Notes: generated by a model from the letters alone, not told the origin. A stretch of DNA of 6,209 nt from RGIG3102 sp964525015 (GCA_964525015.1 CAZGFY010000044.1:1-6209); one strand, 5' to 3'; shown: positions 1 through 6,209, counted from the first letter of the stretch. Program-made: numbers and translations.

Positions 1-17
1 AATATATAAAAGATATA

Positions 18-23
18 TATAAT
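18..23 (+). promoter_or_regulatory. possible -10 box upstream of the yceD-rpmF unit
   Basis: A perfect TATAAT hexamer lies 27 bases before the first start codon, which would give a short leader of roughly 20 bases. With a normal 16-18 base spacer the -35 box would lie at or before the left edge of the window, so it cannot be checked. The surrounding TA-repeat sequence makes a chance match quite possible, and transcription could equally read in from a gene to the left. Confidence 0.4.
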
Positions 24-50
24 GTTTAAGTAACCTAAAGAGGTGCTTTT

Positions 51-566
51 ATGTTGATAAACTTAAACAAGGTCTTTGACCGCGATGAAAATGAAAAACA
101 GCTAGGTTTTGAACTCGATTTCTCTAGTGAAACAGAGAATTGGGATGCACAGTTTTTATCACCAGTTAATGTGGTGTTAAATCTAGCAAGACAAAATAAC
201 CAAATAAGCATTAAGCTTGTTTTAAAAGGTAATGCCTCATGCGTTTGTGGAAGGTGTTTAAAGTTGTTTTTTAAAGAATTCAATGTTAATGAAGAGTTTG
301 TGGTAACTCCTGCTACCCTCACACAGCAAGATCCGGAAATTCCAATAAACAGCGATTATACACTAGACGTAAAGCAACTTGCAATGCAAGAATTATCTTT
401 AGATATACCAACAGTGCTAATTTGCAGTGAAGACTGCTTAGGGTTATGCGCATTTTGTGGCAAACCAAAAGAAGAAAACTGTAATTGTCAATCTAAACAG
501 ATTGATCCGAGATTAATGGCACTAAAACAACTATTAGACGAATTAGAAGAAAATGATGATAATTAG
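51..566 (+). CDS. yceD: YceD/DUF177 family cysteine-rich protein (YlbN-like)
   Basis: This 171-residue cytoplasmic protein belongs to the YceD (DUF177) family. The family is almost always encoded just before rpmF and is implicated in 23S rRNA/large-subunit production; its biochemical role is not settled. The features seen fit the family: C64-x-C66-x2-C69 followed by L70, then C125-x3-C129-LGL-C133-x2-C136-G, then C144-x-C146, and the conserved IDPRL at 151-155 before an acidic C-terminus. The nine cysteines suggest metal binding, probably zinc, though that is inferred. The length is normal for the family. The ATG at 51 has a GAGGTG ribosome binding site at 40-45. The stop codon is TAG, and its last G is the first base of the rpmF ribosome binding site, so the two genes are almost certainly cotranscribed and perhaps translationally coupled. 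No signal peptide or membrane segment is visible. Confidence 0.93.
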   Translation: MLINLNKVFDRDENEKQLGFELDFSSETENWDAQFLSPVNVVLNLARQNNQISIKLVLKGNASCVCGRCLKLFFKEFNVNEEFVVTPATLTQQDPEIPINSDYTLDVKQLAMQELSLDIPTVLICSEDCLGLCAFCGKPKEENCNCQSKQIDPRLMALKQLLDELEENDDN

Positions 567-580
567 GGAGGTTCTTTAGA

Positions 581-763
581 ATGGCAGTACCAAAAAGGAA
601 ACTATCAAAAGCAAGAAGAGATAAGAGAAGATCAAATGTTTGGAAATTAGATGTACCACAATTTATTAAATGTACACAATGTGGCGAGTTAACAGTTCCA
701 CATAAAGTTTGCAAAAGCTGTGGATTCTACAAAGGTAGAGCAGTAATTGTAAAAGAAGCTTAA
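581..763 (+). CDS. rpmF: 50S ribosomal protein L32 (bL32), zinc-ribbon form
   Basis: This 60-residue basic protein is a component of the 50S ribosomal subunit. It starts with the L32 signature MAVPKRKLSKARRDKRRS (residues 1-18), which is the rRNA-binding basic tail. A zinc ribbon follows, formed by C31-x2-C34 and C44-x2-C47, so this is the zinc-binding (C+) form rather than the cysteine-free paralogue some bacteria express under zinc limitation. The length is typical for the family. A strong GGGAGG ribosome binding site (566-571) sits 9 bases before the ATG and overlaps the stop codon of the upstream yceD gene. An intrinsic terminator begins 15 bases after the TAA stop, so rpmF is the last gene of its unit and plsX, a common downstream neighbour in Firmicutes, is not cotranscribed here. 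Confidence 0.98.
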   Translation: MAVPKRKLSKARRDKRRSNVWKLDVPQFIKCTQCGELTVPHKVCKSCGFYKGRAVIVKEA

Positions 764-778
764 TTTTTACAGTCGAAT

Positions 779-807
779 AAAGGGATAGGTTAGCCTATCC
801 CTTTTTT
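779..807 (+). terminator. intrinsic terminator after rpmF
   Basis: There is a perfect 11-bp stem (779-789 pairs with 794-804) with a GC-rich core GGGATAGG/CCTATCCC and a 4-base loop TTAG. The run of six T at 802-807 forms the tail, its first three bases also closing the base of the stem. This is a textbook Rho-independent terminator closing the yceD-rpmF unit. On the opposite strand the T tract is poor, so it probably works in one direction. Confidence 0.95.
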
Positions 808-829
808 AGTGGAATTAATTATAAATTTA

Positions 830-838
830 TGCTATAAT
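830..838 (+). promoter_or_regulatory. extended -10 promoter for the radical SAM-der-plsY operon
   Basis: The sequence TGCTATAAT is a perfect extended -10 element (TGn plus TATAAT at 833-838). The matching -35 position, 17 bases upstream (810-815, TGGAAT), is a poor fit to TTGACA, as is common for extended -10 promoters. The element lies between the rpmF terminator and the next gene. It would start transcripts near 845, leaving a leader of about 48 bases. Confidence 0.72.
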
Positions 839-877
839 AATTAAAATAGATTATTTTTTAGCATTAAAAATATCTGC

Positions 878-884
878 AAAAGGA
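878..884 (+). promoter_or_regulatory. ribosome binding site that selects the start at 893
   Basis: AAAAGGA is the only Shine-Dalgarno-like sequence before the radical SAM gene. It ends 8 bases before the ATG at 893, which is ideal spacing. The in-frame ATG at 884 uses the last A of this site and would have no spacing at all, so it is unlikely to be used. Confidence 0.75.
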
Positions 885-892
885 TGGTGTAT

Positions 893-2206
893 ATGGCAGT
901 TAATATAATAGGAATAGAGAAAAATTCTCTTGCAGATAAAAATGGACTTTTAATTGGCGATGAGTTAATAAGTATAAATGGAAATGAAATTTTTGATATT
1001 TTGGATTTGCAATATTACTCATCTGAAAAAAATCTTGAATTATTAATTAATAGAAAAGGCGAAAATGAAAATTTAATAATAGTTAAAGATGATGAATATC
1101 AAACATTAGGATTTGAATTTGACACCTATTTAATAGATAAGCATCATTTTTGCAAAAATAAATGTATTTTCTGTTTTATCGACCAATTGCCTAAAGGGAT
1201 GAGAAAAAGTCTTTATTTTAAAGATGATGATGAAAGATTATCCTTTCTTTTTGGAAATTATATAACGCTAACTAATTTATCACAACGTGAAATAGATAGA
1301 ATTAAATTGATGAAAATATCACCAATAAACATCTCAGTTCACTCAACTGATGAAGAAATGAGAGTTAGGATGATGAAAAATCCTAATGCTAAAAATATTA
1401 ATAAGTTAATGAATGAATTTAAAAGTGCAGGAATAACTATGAATGCACAAATTGTTTTGTGTAAAGGCTTTAATGATAAAGAAGTTTTAGAAAAAACTAT
1501 AAATGATTTACAAAACTTATATCCTAATTTGCAAAGTGTTGCAATTGTTCCACTAGGCGTTACAAGATATAGAGAAAATTTAGAGCAAATAGAAATATTT
1601 ACAAAAGAAGATTGCAGAGAAATTATTAAAAAAGTGCATAATTTAACAAGGGATTTTGAAGAAAAAAATGGACATAAAATAGTTCATTTATCGGATGAAT
1701 TTTTCCTAAAAGCAGAAATGGAAATTCCAAATGCTGAATATTATGAAGATTTTGCACAATTAGAAAATGGCGTTGGAATGGTGAGAAATTTTCTAGATGG
1801 ATTTTTTGATGAACTAGAATATGCACCAGAGCCAAAAGAAATAATAAATGCAGATATTGTAACAGGTATGGCAATGTATCCAATTATGCTTGAAGTAGTA
1901 GAAAAATTAAAAGAAATATATCCAAATAAGATTAATATAAAAATTCATGGAATAAAAAATGATTTTTTTGGTGGAAATGTTTGGGTGACAGGATTAATTG
2001 TTGGCGAAGATTTAATAAAACAGCTAAAAGGGGAATTGGTTTCAGATAGTCTTTACTTATGTGAAGATATGCTAAGAAGTGAGAAAGATTTATTTTTAGA
2101 TGATAAAACGCCAGCAGATATAGAAAAAGAATTAAATATAAAAACAGTATTTTATAAAAACGATGGCATAGCCCTTGCACAAAAGCTGTTTAATATAGAT
2201 TTTTAA
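893..2206 (+). CDS. PDZ-like / radical SAM / DUF512 family protein of unknown function
   Basis: This 437-residue soluble protein belongs to the DUF512 radical SAM family (TIGR03279-like), whose reaction and substrate are unknown to me. Residues 1 to about 60 form a PDZ-like domain (NSLADKNGLLIGDELISING, 11-30). The radical SAM cluster-binding motif is C87-x3-C91-x2-C94-F. It is followed by the family block around 96-125 (IDQLPKGMR, then the acidic DDDERLSFLFGNY). Further family hallmarks are NISVHSTD (146-153), QIVLCKGFND (186-195), VPLGVTRYR (219-227), NDFFGGNVWVTGLIVGEDL (356-374) and FLDD (401-404). All three cluster cysteines are intact, so an active [4Fe-4S]/SAM enzyme is expected. The start at 893 was chosen over an in-frame ATG at 884 because only 893 has proper ribosome binding site spacing. 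The gene heads an operon, with der 15 bases downstream and plsY after it. By eye its DNA is more AT-rich and its protein richer in Asn, Lys and Ile than its neighbours. Confidence 0.9.
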   Translation: MAVNIIGIEKNSLADKNGLLIGDELISINGNEIFDILDLQYYSSEKNLELLINRKGENENLIIVKDDEYQTLGFEFDTYLIDKHHFCKNKCIFCFIDQLPKGMRKSLYFKDDDERLSFLFGNYITLTNLSQREIDRIKLMKISPINISVHSTDEEMRVRMMKNPNAKNINKLMNEFKSAGITMNAQIVLCKGFNDKEVLEKTINDLQNLYPNLQSVAIVPLGVTRYRENLEQIEIFTKEDCREIIKKVHNLTRDFEEKNGHKIVHLSDEFFLKAEMEIPNAEYYEDFAQLENGVGMVRNFLDGFFDELEYAPEPKEIINADIVTGMAMYPIMLEVVEKLKEIYPNKINIKIHGIKNDFFGGNVWVTGLIVGEDLIKQLKGELVSDSLYLCEDMLRSEKDLFLDDKTPADIEKELNIKTVFYKNDGIALAQKLFNIDF

Positions 2207-2221
2207 AAGGAGGAAAAGCTA

Positions 2222-3541
2222 ATGGCAAAACCAATTATTGCAATAGTGGGCAGACCAAATGTAGGAAAAAGCACATTATTTAATAAATTAGTAGGAGCTA
2301 GAATTAGTATAGTTCAAGATACACCAGGGGTTACAAGAGATAGAATTTATGCAGATGGAAACTGGCTGGATAAAGATTTTTTATTAGTTGACACGGGTGG
2401 TATTGAGCCTATAAATGATAATTCAATATTAAAACATATAAAACAGCAAGCACAAATTGCTATTGAAACAGCAGATGTGATTTTGTTCGTTACAGATATT
2501 AGAAGTGGGGTAACAGCTTCTGATTACGAAGTTGCAACTATGCTTCTAAAAAGCGGAAAACCAGTTGTTTTAGTTGTAAATAAGGTAGACAGCGTTGGTG
2601 CTGTTCCAGATGATTTTTATGATTTCTATTCGCTTGGAATAGGAGAGCCATTTGCTGTATCATCAGTTCACGGACACGGAACAGGTGATATTCTTGATGA
2701 ATGTTTTAAGCATATTGATTTTACAAAAGAAGATGCAGATGAAGATGAAAATATCTCAGTTGCAATTATCGGAAGACCAAACGTTGGAAAATCTAGCCTT
2801 GTTAATAAAATACTAGGGCAAGAAAGAATGATTGTGCGCGATGAAAGTGGCACAACTAGGGATGCTGTTGATAGCTTTATAGAAAACAAACACGGAAAAT
2901 TTATCATAACCGATACAGCTGGTATGAGAAAAAGAGGAAATGTTGATGAGGGAATCGAAAGATTTGCCGTTATTCGAGCTCTTGCAGCTGTTGAAAGAAG
3001 TAAGGTTTGCGTTATAATGATTGATGCAACTCAAGGATTTGTTGAGCAGGATTCAAAAATAGCAGGATTTGCTCACGAGCAGGGTAAAGCTTGTATTATC
3101 GCCGTTAATAAATGGGATGCTATTGAAAAAAATGATAAAACTATGGATCAATATAGAAAAAGACTGCAAGAAGATTTCAGCTTTATGTCTTATGCTCCTA
3201 TTATATTTATTTCAGCAGAAACAGGGCAAAGAATAGATAAATTATTTGAGCTTATTAAATTTACTGACGATCAGAATGCATTTAGAACAACTACTGGTGT
3301 CTTAAATGATATACTAGCAAGAGCAACTGCAAGAGTTCAACCGCCGAGTGATAAAGGAAAACGTTTGAAAATTTATTATATGACTCAAATTTCAACAAGA
3401 CCACCAACCTTTGTTATGTTTTGTAATAAAAAGGATTTATTCCATTTCTCTTATCAAAGATATTTAGAAAATCAAATTAGAGAAGTTTTTGGATTAGAGG
3501 GAACCCCGATAAAATTAATCGTTAGAGAACGAGGAGAATAA
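2222..3541 (+). CDS. der: ribosome biogenesis GTPase Der (EngA)
   Basis: Der is an essential GTPase with two tandem G domains that acts in late maturation of the 50S subunit. Both domains are complete in this 439-residue protein. Domain 1 has the P-loop GRPNVGKS (10-17), DTPGVTRD (33-40), DTGG (57-60) and NKVD (120-123). An acidic linker (about 167-177, EDADEDE) leads to domain 2, with GRPNVGKS (184-191), ESGTTRD (208-214), DTAG (231-234), NKWD (296-299) and SAETG (331-335). Residues from about 350 to the end form the C-terminal KH-like domain, including STRPPTFVMFCN and the terminal GTPIKLIVRER block. The length is typical. A strong AAGGAGG ribosome binding site (2207-2213) directly follows the stop of the radical SAM gene, 8 bases before the ATG. 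The plsY start lies 2 bases beyond the stop. No key residue is missing. Confidence 0.98.
   Translation: MAKPIIAIVGRPNVGKSTLFNKLVGARISIVQDTPGVTRDRIYADGNWLDKDFLLVDTGGIEPINDNSILKHIKQQAQIAIETADVILFVTDIRSGVTASDYEVATMLLKSGKPVVLVVNKVDSVGAVPDDFYDFYSLGIGEPFAVSSVHGHGTGDILDECFKHIDFTKEDADEDENISVAIIGRPNVGKSSLVNKILGQERMIVRDESGTTRDAVDSFIENKHGKFIITDTAGMRKRGNVDEGIERFAVIRALAAVERSKVCVIMIDATQGFVEQDSKIAGFAHEQGKACIIAVNKWDAIEKNDKTMDQYRKRLQEDFSFMSYAPIIFISAETGQRIDKLFELIKFTDDQNAFRTTTGVLNDILARATARVQPPSDKGKRLKIYYMTQISTRPPTFVMFCNKKDLFHFSYQRYLENQIREVFGLEGTPIKLIVRERGE
3531..3536 (+). promoter_or_regulatory. plsY ribosome binding site inside the end of der
   Basis: GAGGAG lies within the last codons of der and ends 7 bases before the plsY ATG at 3544. 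Only two bases separate the der stop from the plsY start. Ribosomes finishing der would expose this site, so translational coupling of the two genes is likely (inference). Confidence 0.8.
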
Positions 3542-3543
3542 AA

Positions 3544-4224
3544 ATGACAATTTTTCAATATTCATTAGCATTTTTATGTGCTTATCTGCTAGGCTCATTA
3601 AACTTCGGTGTTATGATAAGTAAATTAGTGTATAAAAAAGATATCCGAACTTTCGGCTCAGGTAATGCTGGAATGACGAATATGCTTAGAACATTTGGAA
3701 AAAAAGCAGCCGCAATGACTGTTACTGGCGATGCTTTAAAAGGAACGATAGCTGTATTAATAGCAAGATATATTTCAGGATATTGGGTGATGTTTTCGAC
3801 AGTTGAAGCAGTTAGAGCAAGCTCAGCTCAAGAAATTACTCTTTATATAGCTGTTGTTGGTGCTGTTTTAGGGCATATGTATCCAATCTACTTTAAATTT
3901 AAAGGTGGAAAAGGAATGGCGGTTGTAGCAGGTGCTATGGTGGCTGTAACGCCGATAACCTTGCTTTTAGCATTAAGCGTATTCCTGTTTATTGCCTTTG
4001 GAATAAAAATTGTTTCACTAGCGTCTGTTGTATCTAGTGTATCATATATTTTTATAACTCTAGTTTATTTCTACTTCACTAAAACATTTTCAATTATCAA
4101 TCTAGTAGTGGCTGTTGGGCTTGTTTCGATGATTATTTATTCTCATAGAGCAAATATCAAAAGACTTGCTAATGGAACAGAATATAGATTTGGTCAAAAG
4201 AAAAATGATGAAGATAAAAAATAA
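3544..4224 (+). CDS. plsY: glycerol-3-phosphate acyltransferase PlsY (acyl-phosphate dependent)
   Basis: PlsY is a polytopic membrane enzyme that transfers an acyl group from acyl-phosphate (made by PlsX) to glycerol-3-phosphate, giving lysophosphatidic acid, the first step of phospholipid synthesis. The 226-residue protein shows the family motifs in order: GSLNFG (17-22) in the first membrane helix; SGNAGMTNMLR (39-49), the glycine/asparagine-rich catalytic loop; D63 with K66-G67; GHMYPIYFKFKGGKG (110-124), the phosphate-binding motif; and HRANIKRLANGTE (201-213) near the C-terminus. Hydrophobic stretches around 5-25, 57-79, 101-117, 126-150, 155-178 and 183-200 fit the PlsY topology. The tail is short and charged. 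It is somewhat longer than the usual roughly 190-210 residues, and much of the excess appears to lie in the loop at about 79-99. It is the last gene of its operon, followed by a terminator; gpsA, a frequent downstream neighbour, is absent. Confidence 0.96.
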   Translation: MTIFQYSLAFLCAYLLGSLNFGVMISKLVYKKDIRTFGSGNAGMTNMLRTFGKKAAAMTVTGDALKGTIAVLIARYISGYWVMFSTVEAVRASSAQEITLYIAVVGAVLGHMYPIYFKFKGGKGMAVVAGAMVAVTPITLLLALSVFLFIAFGIKIVSLASVVSSVSYIFITLVYFYFTKTFSIINLVVAVGLVSMIIYSHRANIKRLANGTEYRFGQKKNDEDKK

Positions 4225-4231
4225 TTAAACT

Positions 4232-4297
4232 ATATAGCCTTGCTTATAAACCCCAATTATCTTTGGATTATATAAGCAAGGCTATATTTTGTTTTTT
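4232..4297 (+). terminator. intrinsic terminator after plsY with a long structured loop
   Basis: A perfect 17-bp inverted repeat (4232-4248 pairs with 4271-4287) with core AGCCTTGCTT/AAGCAAGGCT begins 7 bases after the plsY stop codon. It is followed by the T-rich tail TTTTGTTTTTT (4287-4297). The 22-base loop (4249-4270) is larger than usual and contains a small inner pairing, CCAA (4253-4256) with TTGG (4263-4266). It closes the radical SAM-der-plsY unit. The bases left of the stem are A-rich, so weak termination in the reverse direction is also possible. Confidence 0.92.
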
Positions 4298-4330
4298 GTC
4301 AAAAAAAGTAATAAATAAACTTAAAATCTA

Positions 4331-4358
4331 TTGAAAAATTAATTTGTTGTGTTATAAT
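4331..4358 (+). promoter_or_regulatory. strong promoter for the Na/Pi cotransporter gene
   Basis: A -35 box TTGAAA (4331-4336), a 16-base spacer and a -10 box TATAAT (4353-4358) are present, and TG at 4350-4351 makes the -10 extended. This is close to the vegetative sigma consensus. The predicted transcript start is near 4365, giving a leader of about 58 bases before the ATG. I saw no clear direct-repeat Pho-box pattern upstream, but degenerate operators could be missed by eye. Confidence 0.85.
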
Positions 4359-4422
4359 TAAAAAGTATGTAAAATAAATGAAAATTAAATGTAAATTTCA
4401 ATTAACTCTGGAGGATTAATAA

Positions 4423-6201
4423 ATGGACTTTTTCTCGGTAATAGAATTTTTAGGTGGTCTTGCCTTGTTTTTATATGGTATGAACACATTGGCATCTGGG
4501 CTTGAAAAATTATCTGGTGGTAAACTAGAAAAAATATTAGAAAGCCTTACTAGTAATATTTTTAAAAGTGTATTACTAGGCGCATTTGTAACAGCGGCAG
4601 TACAAAGCTCATCTGCAACAACTGTTATTATAGTTGGGCTTGTTAATGCAAGAATTCTAAAATTAAATCAAGCAATCGGCGTTATAATGGGAGCAAATAT
4701 TGGTACAACAATAACAGCTCATATTATATCTCTAGCAGATATCTCATCAAGTAATTTCTTTTTGAAAATTTTAAAACCTAGCACATTAGCTCCAACAGCT
4801 GCTATTGTGGGTATCCTTTTTCTAATAGCTTCTAAAAAGAGCAAGAAAAAAGATATGGGTATGATTTTGTTAGGATTTGCAACATTATTTACAGGTATGT
4901 TTGCAATGGAAGGTGCAGTTTATGCATTAAGAGAACTTCCAGCGTTTAGCGAAATGTTTGCAACTTTATCAAATCCAGTTCTAGGTGTTTTAGTTGGTGC
5001 CTTAGTAACAGCTGTTATTCAAAGCTCATCTGCATCAGTTGGTATTCTGCAAGCGCTTAGTACAACAGGGCAGATTACATACTCAGCTGCTTTTCCAATT
5101 ATTATGGGTCAAAATATCGGCACTTGTATCACTCCGATTTTAGCTAGTATTGGAGCATCTAAAAATGCTAAAAGAACAGCGGTTGTTCATTTATCTTTTA
5201 ATATTATAGGCACAGTTTTGTTTTTAGGAGCAACCTATGCAATTCATGCAATGATGCCATTTTCTTTTTGGGAATCCGCAATTGATAGAGGTGGTATAGC
5301 TGAGTTCCATACATTATTTAATGTTTGTGTAACACTGGCATTTATCCCTTTTGTAAAGCAATTAGAAAAACTTGCGATGTTTGTTATTAAAGATAGTGAT
5401 GGCGATGTTGATAGCTATAATATTGCTGAAAAACTTGATGAAAGATTCTTGCAATCTCCAGGTCTTGCTTTAGAACATAGTTTTGATGCTGTTATAAAAA
5501 TGGGTGATATTGCTAAAGAAAATCTATATCATGCAAGTAAACTTATTAAAGAATTCAATCCGAAAATTGTTGAAAATATATATGAAGCAGAAGAATTAAT
5601 AGATAATCTAGAAGATAAATTAAATAGTTATTTATTAGAACTATCTAAAAAAGAATTATCTGATGAAGAAGGTAGAAAAGTTTCATTACTTCTTCATATG
5701 ATTAGTGAATACGAAAGAATTGGTGATTACACAATTAATATGGTTGAAGAAATTGTTTCTATAAATAATTCTGATATTGTTTTATCAAAAGGTGCATTCA
5801 CTGAACTTGAAACTATCACCGAAGCTGCAATGGAAATACTTTCTAAAGCAATTATAGCCTTTAAAGATAATGATTCATCAATGATTTTATCAATTGAGCC
5901 GCTTGAAGAAGTTATAGATTTAATTGAGAAAACTCTAAAAGATAGACATATTGTAAGGTTAAAAGAAGGTAATTGCACAGTTGATGCTGCATTCCCATTC
6001 GTTGAAATTCTTTCTAGCCTTGAAAGAATTGCCGACCACTGCTCAAATATTGGGCTATACGTTGCAACCCACGATGAGAACTCAACTTTACTAAATTTAA
6101 ATATGCATTCGGCAATGAAAAATATCCAAAATATTAATGAGAAAGTATTTGAAAATAAGTATTCTGAATATCAAGAAAAATATTATCAAAAAATAGTTTA
6201 A
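4423..6201 (+). CDS. Na/Pi cotransporter family protein with C-terminal PhoU-like domain (NptA-like)
   Basis: This 592-residue inner-membrane protein belongs to the Na+/phosphate symporter family (PNaS, NptA/YjbB-like). The membrane part (about 1-320) has the two inverted Na_Pi_cotrans repeats with their signature motifs: QSSSATT (61-67) with GANIGTT (90-96), and QSSSAS (200-205) with GQNIGTC (229-235). Residues from about 345 to 590 are soluble, helical and charged, and resemble PhoU: paired helices with EELIDNLED (390-398), ERIGDYTINM (431-440), EEVIDLIEK (495-503) and LERIADHCSNI (533-543). The repeated E-R-I-x-D pattern is the PhoU hallmark. The domain arrangement and length are usual for this family. 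The likely role is sodium-driven phosphate movement, but direction and substrate are not proven by sequence. The ATG has a GGAGG site (4410-4414) 8 bases upstream. It is transcribed alone from its own promoter, and no pst or pho regulatory gene is seen here. The window ends 8 bases after the stop. Confidence 0.94.
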   Translation: MDFFSVIEFLGGLALFLYGMNTLASGLEKLSGGKLEKILESLTSNIFKSVLLGAFVTAAVQSSSATTVIIVGLVNARILKLNQAIGVIMGANIGTTITAHIISLADISSSNFFLKILKPSTLAPTAAIVGILFLIASKKSKKKDMGMILLGFATLFTGMFAMEGAVYALRELPAFSEMFATLSNPVLGVLVGALVTAVIQSSSASVGILQALSTTGQITYSAAFPIIMGQNIGTCITPILASIGASKNAKRTAVVHLSFNIIGTVLFLGATYAIHAMMPFSFWESAIDRGGIAEFHTLFNVCVTLAFIPFVKQLEKLAMFVIKDSDGDVDSYNIAEKLDERFLQSPGLALEHSFDAVIKMGDIAKENLYHASKLIKEFNPKIVENIYEAEELIDNLEDKLNSYLLELSKKELSDEEGRKVSLLLHMISEYERIGDYTINMVEEIVSINNSDIVLSKGAFTELETITEAAMEILSKAIIAFKDNDSSMILSIEPLEEVIDLIEKTLKDRHIVRLKEGNCTVDAAFPFVEILSSLERIADHCSNIGLYVATHDENSTLLNLNMHSAMKNIQNINEKVFENKYSEYQEKYYQKIV

Positions 6202-6209
6202 AAATAAAA

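Noticed and set aside
493..714. Reverse-strand open frame across the yceD-rpmF junction
   Set aside because: It overlaps two well-identified genes and has no start signals or family resemblance.
852..872. AT-only imperfect palindrome (TATTTTTTA / TTAAAAATA, 3-base loop) in the radical SAM gene leader
   Set aside because: It has only A-T pairs and one mismatch, so a stable RNA hairpin or operator cannot be argued in such AT-rich DNA.
1626..2180. Reverse-strand open frames opposite the radical SAM gene
   Set aside because: They have no ribosome binding site or recognisable domain, and their His/Leu/Phe-rich composition is that expected from the complement of a Lys/Glu/Asn-rich gene.
2668..3034. 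Reverse-strand open frames opposite der
   Set aside because: They are shadows of a highly conserved GTPase gene, with no recognisable product.
4298..4422. Possible small RNA or riboswitch in the transporter leader
   Set aside because: The predicted leader is only about 58 bases, AT-rich, and shows no conserved aptamer-like stems; promoter and ribosome binding site account for the signals seen.
1..6209. Novel defence, mobile or biosynthetic system
   Set aside because: All six genes belong to known conserved families, all lie on one strand with normal spacing, and there are no transposases, integrases, attachment repeats or CRISPR-like repeats.

Overview
The window is 6.2 kb of AT-rich bacterial chromosome carrying six complete genes, all on the + strand. 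Short intergenic gaps, strong AGGAGG-type ribosome binding sites, ATG starts, TATAAT promoters and the gene content (YceD-L32; DUF512 radical SAM protein-Der-PlsY) suggest a low-GC member of the Bacillota, most likely a clostridial lineage. The sequence alone does not identify genus or species.

Layout. (1) Positions 1-807 hold a two-gene unit: a YceD/DUF177 cysteine-rich protein (51-566) followed by ribosomal protein L32 (rpmF, 581-763). It has a possible -10 box at the left edge and a clear intrinsic terminator after rpmF. (2) Positions 808-4297 hold a second unit with its own extended -10 promoter: a PDZ-like/radical SAM/DUF512 protein of unknown function (best start 893), the double GTPase Der (2222-3541), and the acyltransferase PlsY (3544-4224). 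The gaps are 15 and 2 bases, and a long hairpin terminator closes the unit. (3) Positions 4298-6209 hold a single-gene unit with a strong promoter: a Na+/phosphate cotransporter-family protein with a C-terminal PhoU-like region (4423-6201). Only 8 bases follow its stop codon, so its terminator is not visible. The largest gene-free stretch is 198 bases (4225-4422), filled by the terminator and promoter described.

How the genes work together. YceD is linked to 23S rRNA/L32 production and Der to 50S subunit maturation, so both of the first two units touch large-subunit assembly. PlsY makes lysophosphatidic acid, the first committed step of phospholipid synthesis. Its partner gene plsX, often found right after rpmF, is not in this window. 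The transporter is an independent phosphate or cation-coupled uptake gene.

This is mainly conserved housekeeping DNA. I found no mobile element, CRISPR array, tRNA, rRNA, defence system or clearly novel system. The least understood item is the DUF512 radical SAM protein that heads the der-plsY operon.
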